NCBI GenBank assembly: GCA_963680875.1
Contig: OY804579.1
Coordinates: forward strand, 77,799,095-77,863,094
Direction: 5' to 3'
DNA from: Bathymodiolus brooksi
Taxonomy: Eukaryota > Mollusca > Bivalvia > Mytilida > Modiolidae
Length of the DNA: 64,000 nucleotides
Each line of letters opens with the position of its first letter. Within the stretch, counting starts at the first letter, position 1. Shown here one piece after another: positions 55,521 through 64,000 of this stretch. The notes below the pieces were generated by a model. It was not told the DNA's origin. It did not search any database and saw only the letters and a list, made by a program, of their open reading frames with translations. The position numbers and the translations under genes were made by a program.

Positions 55521-56228
55521 ATTAAAGAATACGTAAACAAAATAGAAAGATAAACTATTTTCATCCTAAAATGAATGATTGTTTTATTATTTTGTCGATG
55601 ACATTCTAATATAATACAATATCCATAAAAACCATATTGTAAGTGCATTTATTATGAGTAATTCGACTGCAAGAAAAGTATCATCCCGTTGGGAAATTTG
55701 CTGTAGTCTTATATTTGAACTGTTCACATGAAAGAAATGGAAAACAGTAATAAGGAATAAGAATATTGTATGCCATCAGTTGTTGATAGGAATATTTGGA
55801 CACTTGTTTCCACTTAGTGCTCAACTGTCATTTATCACTATCTGAGACATTGTCATTGATAAATTTGCAACATCACTTAAAACGTTGAATAAAACATCAC
55901 CTTTCTTTAACTTGCATTTTGAGATGTTTCAAAAGGCATAAAAATCAATCAAAGATGTATCTTTAAGACTTTACAACAATGATCAATATTGTCTGGAGAA
56001 ATGATAAAACCCATGTAATAAATACTCTTTGCTCTTTTTAGAGTTGATCGGAATATATTGTTAATTACAGAAATCCAAGTCGTAGATTACTTTTTTTTTT
56101 TTTTTTAAATATCTCATAATTTATGTCAAATGTGTTTTTCTGTAACACAAAATATAATTGAATGGTTTGACATCACGAGAAAACTTCATAATGTTTATTA
56201 TCAAAGGTCTCGTTTGTGTATGAAAATT
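55521..56228. other. Unannotated AT-rich stretch
   Basis: No gene is recognised. A 17-base T run is at about 56090-56106, just before the SINE. Confidence 0.4.
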
Positions 56229-56459
56229 AAGATTATTAGCGTGCTCTGTTGGGTTCCCACTAAGATTATTAGCGTGCTCTGTTGGGTTCCCACTAAGATT
56301 ATTAGCGTGCTCTGTTGGGTTCCCACTAAGATTATTAGCGTGCTCTGTTGGGTTCCCACTAAGATTATTAGCGTGCTCTGTTGGGTTCCCACTAAGATTA
56401 TTAGCGTGCTCTGTTGGGTTCCCACTAAGATTATTAGCGTGCTCTGTTGGGTTCACACT
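56229..56459 (+). repeat. 33-bp array of SINE-head origin, seven copies
   Basis: The unit is 'aagattattagcgtgctctg' plus 'ttgggttcccact'. The first six copies are identical to each other. The last has 'ttcacact' and runs into the SINE body. The 'ttagcgtgctc' and 'gggttc' pieces match the A-box-to-B-box stretch of other S1 heads. Since 33 is a multiple of three, frames on both strands stay open with 11-residue repeats. These are by-products. Confidence 0.95.
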
Positions 56460-56785
56460 CAGGTCAAACCAAAGACAACAACATTGGCATTTGCTGCTTC
56501 TCAGATAATCACGCAGAAATAAGGAATGATAGTAGCAAAGACTTTTTGGATCGGTATCAGGATTATGTGTGTCCAAGGGGAGCGACATTTCTACCCGTGG
56601 ACCGGGCTGTTGTTTCAGTGAGCTTGCACTATTAAAATGCATCTAAGTCAGTAAGTGTGTTGCCAGGCACCGTCATCATGTCTAAGAAATATCACTTCAC
56701 TTGTTCTCGCCTTGATATAGCTGACGCATTTATAAAATGCACACTTAGCGATGAACAACAATCTTTCACTCACTCATAAGGTAAT
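56229..56785 (+). mobile_element. SINE family S1 with an expanded head array
   Basis: The S1 body ('gtcaaaccaaagacaacaac', 'ggagcgacatttctacccg', 'tgttgtttcagtgagct') and tail ('gatgaacaacaatctttcac') follow a head that has become a tandem array. The array covers the B-box region, so the tRNA-like fold is destroyed or multiplied. Confidence 0.88.
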
Positions 56786-57699
56786 AGTAGGGTGCCCAGT
56801 GTTAAAAAAAGACGCTTAGTTATCGAGTTTGGGTTAACGGAATTACACACGGCTAATTTTTAAACGCTAGAAAAATTATTACATTTTGTATTTTTAATTG
56901 TCGTCGTAAGTTTCTGTGGTCACGATTTTTTTAATTTCACGTATGAATATTGACACGAACAAGTTAAAATAAGGAAAAAGAGATGAAATAATAAAGAAAT
57001 AAAGAAATTTTATTAAAAATAAATTTGTAAACAGAAAGTTAGAAAAAAGGGGGGTGGTCCGTGCCACGAGCGCCTGTGATAACAACCAGTGGGAGTGTGG
57101 ATTTTAAATTAACTGATTTTTGCTGTTTAATTTTTCACGTATATATTAATTTTGAGTATTGAATTTGATTGCGTAATTTCACATGCACCTTTCATATTTA
57201 AATCAAAAAATTACTTACCATATGCTTTTCCGTATACGTGTTGTTGAAAAATATCGAAAACAAAATTATTCTTTACTTACGCAGTTTATAATTTTGATGC
57301 TACAAATGGTTTTAACCTGGTCAACTGGTTACACTGTAGGCACAATGTAGTTCTAAGTCGACTGATGTTGATTCTATTGTCTTTGTGTGACTATTTTATG
57401 TTTGTCATATATAAACGTCATTTGAAGTTATAAGGGTGAATGCTTTTACGCTTGAAGATCTAAATAATTATCACCTTCTTTTTATTGTTAATGAAATATT
57501 TGTATCTACGTATGTTTTTTCGATTGTATTTGTTTTAGCTTGTCAGCCTACAATCTCTTTATTTTTCCTTGTTTTAATTCTTTTCACTGATATTTCGTGA
57601 TATTTACATTACATTTTAATAAATAATAACTGTTAAATGAAATCCCCCTTTTTTTAACCTATGTTTCACAATTTATAGTCAAGTGGACGGTTTGTTTTC
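56786..57699. other. Unannotated AT-rich stretch
   Basis: No gene or repeat family is recognised. Confidence 0.4.
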
Positions 57700-57806
57700 C
57701 TCTAGTTTCGAGTTAAAACGACTCTGTTTGCAAAAATCATGTTTCGAGTTGAATTCAATCGAGTTGGAAAAAATGTGTTTCGAGTTGCAAAAATAGAGTT
57801 TTGAGT
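57700..57806. repeat. Degenerate ~25-35-bp repeats
   Basis: 'tgtttcgagttgcaaaaat' and variants ('gtttcgagttaaaacg', 'catgtttcgagttgaattc', 'gagttttgagtc') occur four times. Confidence 0.65.
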
Positions 57807-58177
57807 CTGCAGGGAAAGGTCCATATAGAAGGTAAGTATTGTCTTTGTATTTTTTGTTTTGTTTTGTAAACAATAGTTAACAACACAGTGAAGAATTTCT
57901 AGAAATTGCGCGACGTTGGGAAAAGTTTTTTCTTTTAAATAGAAGTTAAGGTAGTGTCAGAACTTTTCATGGTACTATTATATATTACTACAGATGTAGA
58001 ATCGTAACACCTTTTTACTCTTTCTTTTTAAACGGCAACGTGAGACTCTGACTCATTTAAAACACTCGCAATCGATACCTCAACTTCAGCAGCACGTGTT
58101 GTTAACACTTGCACTTTGCAACGATTGTATTGAGACGTATAACTGATATTGATTGATTCTTAAAATATATATACAGA
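57807..58177. other. Unannotated stretch
   Basis: No gene or repeat family is recognised. Confidence 0.4.
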
Positions 58178-58309
58178 TTAATACATGGGCATTTCCATAT
58201 TGGCCTGGTTATCATCCCGAGACCCCCATATTGGCCCGAGACGGAGTCGAGGGCCAATATGGGTCGAGGGATGATAACCAGGCCAATATGGAAATGCCCA
58301 TGTATTAAA
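58178..58309. repeat. Hairpin H9, near-perfect with two nested motifs
   Basis: The arms 58178-58240 and 58246-58308 pair almost without error except for two identical internal mismatched sites. CCCGAGAC at 58216 faces GTCGAGGG at 58263, and again CCCGAGAC at 58235 faces GTCGAGGG at 58246. The arm 'tttccatattggcctggtta' resembles the arm of H1. Confidence 0.93.
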
Positions 58310-58341
58310 CTATTTATTACATACTTCCGACATCTAGAAAA

Positions 58342-58405
58342 GAGACACCCATATTGGCCTGAGACGAAGTCGAGGCCCATATTGGCCCGGGCAATATGGG
58401 TCTCG
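58342..58405. repeat. Hairpin H10, same family as H9
   Basis: 'gagacacccatattggcctg' pairs with downstream 'cccatattggcc' and 'caatatgggtctc' in alternative registers. The apex has CTGAGAC facing GTCGAGG (58359-58375). Confidence 0.8.
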
Positions 58406-58844
58406 ATATGGAAATGATCTTGTAGTAATCCAATAACCGGTTATTTTCCCGGGTTGTGAAAATATGGACAGTTTACTTCCGGTCAATACCGTTGGAACTT
58501 TAAATCTCTCAACATAATTTGGTGCATTGTTTGTTTTTTCTGCATTTATTGAGACGCTTGATTTTTTTTCTCTCAAGAAATACGTCCTCCGTTCTCCATT
58601 CCATGTTGAATGCAAAGCGCGTTGAGATTGTTTACGTTTTACACCATCTTTACATCATGTATAGCAACGTAAAGACCCCCCAGTGACGTTACGTAACTAC
58701 CAGCCGGTAGCATGGGTTTTGTACCAACGGGTCATAGACCAATCAAAAGCCGACATTTTTATCAAGCCCGGGATAAATATATAAACTTGCGAGTTTTAGA
58801 CAATTTACCGGTATTAAGAATTTAAATTTTTCACACATCTAAGG
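58406..58844. other. Unannotated stretch
   Basis: 'gtttacttccggtc' at about 58474 resembles sequence near 2306 (reverse complement) and 4959, beside the other members of this hairpin family. No gene is recognised. Confidence 0.4.
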
Positions 58845-59093
58845 GTGGTTGTGATCGTAGAGTAGTTGGATTTACGGCTACCTATGCAATCAGTACCTAT
58901 AACCACTCACGTTGTGAGTTAGAATCCCACTCAGGCGAAACAACATTATGTGATAAACTTTGTTAGTGACTTTATGACAGGTCGGTGGTTTTCTCCATGT
59001 ACTCTGGGTTCCTCCACCAATAAAACTGACCACCACGATATAACTGAATTATTGTTCGAAATGGCGTTAAACACCATAAACCCAAACCCATCT
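58845..59093 (+). mobile_element. SINE family S2, near full length
   Basis: Head 'gtggttgtgatcgtagagta', B box 'gagttagaatccc' (diverged), body and 'atggcgttaaacaccataaa' with a CCCAAA-like tail. Confidence 0.88.
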
Positions 59094-59798
59094 AGTAGAA
59101 ACCTTACAACCCCTTAACATAAGAGTACATCTGTTAATTATTCAAGCAGTATAGAGGTAATTGGTATTTGAGAAAAAGTAAATATTTTGCATACACTGTT
59201 TTCCTTAACCAAGGTCTGCACATTTAACACTGCCACTTGTTATTGGAGTGCATGTGTCACGTTGAGAAAGTGAGCGGTCATGTGTTTGTATTAGGGGTAT
59301 CAGTGTTTCCCTTTTTCATTGTTTTTCTATTGGATTTTATAACTGCCCAGACTGTGTTATTTTCTTGGTTTGGGGGGGGGGGGGGGGGGGGGGTATGGGT
59401 TTTTTGTTGCTTGGTTTGATTTGTTTTTTATTCTATTGTAACCTGGATATTGGCTAGCTACAACGAACAATCTTGGTATTATGGACAATAATCAAATACG
59501 CTTACATTTACCTAGTGCAAGTTGCTGGGATTATATATATTGGGTTATTTGAATACTGATAGAATATATTAGCAATACCAGGATAACAGTCTCGGTATAA
59601 TATTAAACCTATGATACATTTTATCCTTGGCATTTGCACGAAGCAACATTATTCAATAATATATTTGACAAAATAACCAAGTAACAGAATATACAAGATT
59701 AAAACATGAACATAATGTCTGGGTTTTTTATTCTGCGAATTTCAATTCAATAAGTAACATTTAGTAATTATGAACCCAAAGTGAAAAAGATAGAATCT
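59094..59798. other. Unannotated stretch with a 22-base G tract
   Basis: Positions 59372-59393 are 22 consecutive G residues. No gene is recognised. Confidence 0.45.
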
Positions 59799-59900
59799 AA
59801 CACCGGGGGGAGCACAAGATAGGGAAATCTCCGACACCCGATGGTAAGATTACCCAAGGGTGTCGGAGATTTCCCCATCTTGTACTTTTTCCGGTGTTTG
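59799..59900. repeat. Hairpin H11
   Basis: The arms 59799-59840 and 59858-59900 pair through 'gaaatctccgacaccc' / 'gggtgtcggagatttc' and, with mismatches, 'taacaccgg' / 'ccggtgttt'. The loop is AT-rich and lacks the shared apex motif. Confidence 0.88.
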
Positions 59901-60194
59901 ACTAAACACCTTTGTTTTGTTTACATTCCATCGAGCGTTTTCCCGCAAAATTGTTTTCCATTGCTGAAGTAAATAGTCGATTTATCCATATACATTCGTG
60001 TCTTGGCAGTATTTTAAATGTATTTCATAATAAAATGCAAAGTATTTTATTGATATATTATAAATGCTACTACAACAGTGTTAAATACCTGTAAAAAGTT
60101 ATTTGAATTTGGTCAAATGGAGGTAATTTCTTTCTTTACGTTAGTTACTAACAAGGGAGAGCACTCTATTATTTACTCAAAGTAAACAAACATT

Positions 60195-62095
60195 GACAAC
60201 AAAGGTGATCCAAAAATGCTGATAATTACAGAGGGATAACTATACTTAGTTGTTATGGCAAATTGTTTACCTGTATTTTGAATAACATATTGTTTAATTA
60301 CTTAGAAAGTTTAGGTTTACTGTGTGAAGAGCAGGCTGGTTTCAGAAAAGGGTATGGTACAATTGATCACACATTTAATCTTAAATGTCTTATTGACCTG
60401 TATCTGCTTAGACGGAAAAAATTATATTGTGCTTTTATAGATTACCGTAAGGCCTTTGATTCTGTTGATAGAATATTGTTATGGCAAAAATTATTACGTA
60501 CTAGTGTTGATGGTAATATGTTAATTGTAATACAAAATATGTATAAAAATGCATTGTGTTAGAGATGGCTCCAATTGTTCAGATTTTTTTCCATCAACTA
60601 TTGGTGTAAGGCAGGGGGAAACCTATCACCTCTGTTGTTTCCATTGTTTTTAAATGACTTAACTGAATTTATGTCACATGCTTACAATGGTCTTAATGAT
60701 GTTTGTAATATTTCACATTTGTTATTTGACAACGACGATATTGAAGTATATTTTAAATTGTACTTGTTACTGTATGCTGACGATACAGTTATATTTGCTG
60801 AAACTGCGGCTGAATTGCAGTCAGCTCTTAATGCACTGTATTTGTACTGTGAAACTTGGAAATTTAAGGTGAATACAGCCAAAACTAATGTAGTTATATT
60901 TTCCAACAGTAGACAGGGTGAAAATATAGATTTTATATATAGCAATGAACGTTTAACAGTTGTAGATGAATTTCAATATCTTGGTACTATTTTTTCTAGA
61001 AAAGGTAATTTTGGTAGAAACAAAGCTCGACTTGTACAACAAGCTAGAAAAGCCATGTTCTATGTATTAAGAAAAGCAAGAAAATTGTCTTTACCAATTG
61101 ATATATTGTTACAATTATTCGATGCAATGGTTGCACCAATCTTGTTATATGGTGCTGAAGTTTGGGGTTATGAAAAAAATGATATTGCTGAAACATTGCA
61201 TTTAGAATTTTGTAAATATATTATGAAAGTTAAAAAATGTACACCAAATTATATTGTATATGGTGAACTAGGTCGAGTGCCTATGTCTGTTCATATAAAT
61301 GCAAGGATGATTGGTTTTTGGGCACGTATTGTAAACGGTAAAAAATAGAAAATTTCTAAAACACGGTATGATATTTTGTATCGATTAGATCTTTGTGATG
61401 TATACTATTCTAAATGGTTAAATTGTGTAAAAGATATATTGAACAAATGTGGTTTTATAAATTGTTGGAATGATCAGCTTGTTCCTAGAAATTTTAACCT
61501 ATCTAAGAAAGTTAAGCAGTACTTTTATGATTCTTATGTTGAGTATTGGAAATTGCAAATCTTTAATGCACCTAAATGTACTAATTATAGATTGTATAAA
61601 TCTGAATTTGGTTTGGAAAAATACATTACTATATTACCGCCTGATTTAATGTATAACATGTGTAAATTTAGATGTGGTAGTCATAAATTGCCAATAGAAA
61701 TGGGTAGATATTTTAGTATTGACAAATCAGAAAGAATTTGTGATTTATGTAATAAGGAAGAACTGGGCGATGAATTTCACGATCTGTTTAACTGTACTTT
61801 TTTCAAAGATGAAAGGAAAAAAAATATTCCTGAGTATTTATATAATGTTCCAAATACAATTAGTTTTAGTGAGTTCATGAACAGTGATGATAAATATGTA
61901 CTCATTGGTTTATCAAAATATGCTAAAATAGTCATGTCTGTATTCAAGTAATACTTTAATATAAGTGTTAATATTGCCTTGCAATTACATAAATATGTCT
62001 TATATTTATATATTGCCTTCCAACAAACATAAATATGTTTCATAATTTGTATATATGTTCATGTATTGCATGTTGTTTAATTGTTAATTACACCT
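60195..62095 (+). pseudogene. Dead non-LTR retrotransposon (LINE), 5'-truncated reverse transcriptase
   Basis: Such proteins copy their own RNA into DNA at a nicked target. What remains starts at reverse transcriptase block NYRGITILSCYGKLFT (about 60224). It continues with QAGFRKGYGTIDH, the motif A region AFIDYRKAFDSVDR (first catalytic Asp), then YADDTVIFAE (motif C, about 60772-60801), a thumb region and LLYGAEVWGYE. It ends with a Cys-His knuckle CDLCNKEELGDEFHDLFNC (C-x2-C-x9-H-x4-C, from 61739) and a stop at 61949. The endonuclease domain is absent. Damage: a shift near 60206, a +1-type shift near 60551 restored by a one-base loss in a G/A run near 60622, and a nonsense codon at 61346-61348. 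It resembles jockey/CR1-like LINEs. The clade is not settled. Confidence 0.9.
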
Positions 62096-62418
62096 TATAT
62101 CAGAATGCTGGATTCTGATTGGTTAATAACCGTGATATTTTTTACAAATTCAGGCCTTGCATTGTGAATTTGCAGAATGTTTACTTCATGTAGGTGTATT
62201 TGCATAAGATTTAACTTTTTTTCATGGTATTTGCAAAATCGTATTTGCCGTTTTTACCCTTCACCGAGACGCTTGTAACAAAATGTTTAAAACGTTATCA
62301 GTTGTGCGTTTTATGTAACATCATTCAGTAGAATTAAACAGATACATCATGTTAGGTCCTGAAAACGACAAACAAAAGGTATTATTTATTTAGCCAGTGT
62401 TCTAAATAATATTTGGTG
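62096..62418. other. Unannotated stretch
   Basis: No gene is recognised. 'aaacagatacatcatgtta' at about 62337 is a diverged direct copy of the left arm end of H12. Confidence 0.4.
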
Positions 62419-62579
62419 TAATTAAACAGATATATCATGTTTGGGAGGGGTATTTGCGAAAAATACCAGTCTTAAGACTAAATGTCCCTCGCCATTCGGC
62501 TCGGGAAATTTTTCGTCTCGAGACTGGTATTTTTCGCAAATACCCCTCCCAAACATGATATATCTGTATATTATAATTA
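62419..62579. repeat. Hairpin H12
   Basis: The arms 62419-62490 and 62500-62579 include 'gatatatcatgtttgggagg' / 'cctcccaaacatgatatatc' and 'tttgcgaaaaataccagtct' / 'agactggtatttttcgcaaa'. The apex is CCCTCGCCATTCGGCTCGGG (62486-62505). Confidence 0.92.
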
Positions 62580-63503
62580 TTTGTACTATCATGCCCTATG
62601 TGGGGCCTTTAGTGAAATAAAAAGTTTCAAGACAGGAAGAGAGGCGAAAAAAAAGACAAACACCGTGAAAGGTGCACGATAGTTAAATCGATAGCTAGCA
62701 GAATAGTATGCATAGATTAATTTAAAAATACTTATGTGGTAGATTTGTGGTTTTATTGATGAGAATAAAGAAGTTTGAACCGTGATGAAGAGATTTGAAT
62801 AGATTTTTTCCGGGAAAAAGTGCGTGATTTTTGTCTTGTATGGGGGGAGGGGGTACATGACAAGAATATCTTCCACCGCTATAAATAGGAACTGGCTTAA
62901 CTTTTTAGTGAGAAAATTGTATGTTTTCGGACAAAAATGATAATATGAAACAGGCACGGCCATAAATGCTCGCGAATCTGAAAAGTATTTGCCCATTTCA
63001 CGCTCATCCAGTGCATCAAAATAGTGTTGAGATATGTTGGGCCGAGATATATCGGGGACGACTTTTTTTTAGAGTCGAATCTAGTCTCATTCAATCGAAC
63101 TCTCGTTGATCCTTACGAGATCTCAATAGTTAACTTCCACGTTAAAAAAAATTATTGTCAGTATATCAGAAGAGATTTAATAAATTTGAAAATATCAATA
63201 TAAGTAGAACAAGCTAACAAAATGACTTTTATTACACACGGGTTCCGGGTTTCAGTGGTATCGGACGTACGAGAGAGGGTCCGAGATTTAGCATCACCTT
63301 TGCGCTTTATGTTAAGAAGGTCTTCATTAGTAGAGTGTGCAAGTGTGCTACACGGAACGACGTGTTTACAATGTGCAGAACAAAATATATCCATCAGTAT
63401 GTGAAGCCATGTGAAGAAAATCCTAGGTACACATTTTAACCATAAAGAGCTCGCTTCGCTCGCATATTACTTGGTGTGTTGATATAGATGTATATTCACA
63501 CAG
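62580..63503. other. Unannotated stretch
   Basis: No gene is recognised. Open frames at 62589-62996 and 63158-63404 lack motifs. Confidence 0.35.
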
Positions 63504-63737
63504 GGGTCGTAGTGGTCGTATGGTAGTTGGATATACAACTACATATGCAATCAGTGCCTACCACCACTAAAGTTGTGAGTTCGAATCCTGCTCATGGGGA
63601 GGTGTACTCGATACAACATTATGTGATAAAGTTTGTCAGTGACTTGCGACAGGTCGGTGGTTTCCTCCACCAATAAAACCTACAGCCACGATAAACTATT
63701 ATTGACAGTGGTTTTAAACACCATAACCCTAACCATA
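63504..63737 (+). mobile_element. SINE family S2, full-length layout with small deletions
   Basis: Head 'gtcgtagtggtcgtatggta', B box 'gagttcgaatcc', body, and a tail 'aaacaccataaccctaacc' containing CCCTAA. The 'tctccgggtactccgg' segment is deleted. Confidence 0.88.
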
Positions 63738-64000
63738 AGTTATATTCTTCCCGAAAGTTTTGCATGGGCTTATTAAACTTGAGCATACAAACACGGAACC
63801 GCAAGTCATTTCTCTAACATGTTAATATAGCACACATTCAGTGATAGGGAAAATGGTATTACATGTATAAATAAATAATTTAGGATCAAATGTCAAAAGT
63901 CTACTGTAGTGTTACAAGCTGTAAAGAATATACGTTTTAATTTGTAAGAGTATTCAAACACATATTTCCATTTTGCTCTTTTTGTTAAATTTAAAACGTT
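63738..64000. other. Unannotated end of window
   Basis: No gene or repeat is recognised. Confidence 0.4.

Noticed and set aside
56121..56642. 173-residue and 130-residue open frames with perfect 11-residue repeats (GNPTEHANNLS and TKIISVLCWVP)
   Set aside because: They arise because the 33-bp SINE-head array has a period divisible by three and no stops. The flanking residues come from SINE sequence on both strands.
62589..62996. 135-codon minus-strand frame
   Set aside because: Residue content reflects T-rich DNA, and no motif or homologue is recognised. It overlaps other random frames.

Overview
The window is AT-rich eukaryotic DNA, most probably from a mollusc and perhaps a bivalve. This rests on three kinds of tRNA-headed SINE with a shared 3' body ending in 'gtggcgttaaacaccata' or 'gttaaacaacaatcactca', on a dispersed repeat carrying 'cacagaaaactaa' of a sort I associate with mussel genomes, and on the density of foldback elements. 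No species can be assigned. There is no bacterial gene organisation, no operon, no rRNA and no convincing functional tRNA. Almost every short open frame is chance or lies inside a repeat.

Layout. Positions 1-9000 are dominated by foldback DNA: a large nested inverted repeat (2345-3640) carrying an inserted MITE (2544-2914) and bordered by a hAT-like insertion (3771-4743), a second large inverted repeat (5135-6035), and hairpins at 3610-3718, 6100-6235, 8440-8592 and 8720-8878. Positions 9100-12200 hold a cluster of SINEs. Positions 12660-18870 hold tandem arrays, a 41-bp minisatellite followed by about 140 copies of a 34-bp satellite with higher-order structure. Positions 21046-23371 and 39285-41610 are two complete DNA transposons of exactly 2326 bp in opposite orientation. 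Each has TA target duplications, matching terminal inverted repeats and an intact 425-residue DDE transposase. Between them lie SINEs, hairpins, 80-bp and 63-bp minisatellites and repeat fragments. Positions 46226-50208 are a single SINE whose interior has expanded into about 65 copies of a 58-bp unit. The right end holds a MITE (52593-53359), a possible two-exon gene on the minus strand (54548-55505), another SINE with an internally expanded array (56229-56785), more hairpins (58178-58405, 59799-59900, 62419-62579), and a dead LINE fragment with reverse transcriptase (60195-62095).

How the parts relate. The only intact coding genes are the two transposases. The SINEs presumably depend on a LINE, and the MITEs and foldbacks on transposases encoded elsewhere. 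Two patterns stand out. First, many hairpins with mostly unrelated arms share one apical motif, often with the same tandem non-Watson-Crick mismatch. Second, tandem arrays have arisen at three separate places from inside SINEs. The window looks like a gene desert or the inside of a very large intron.
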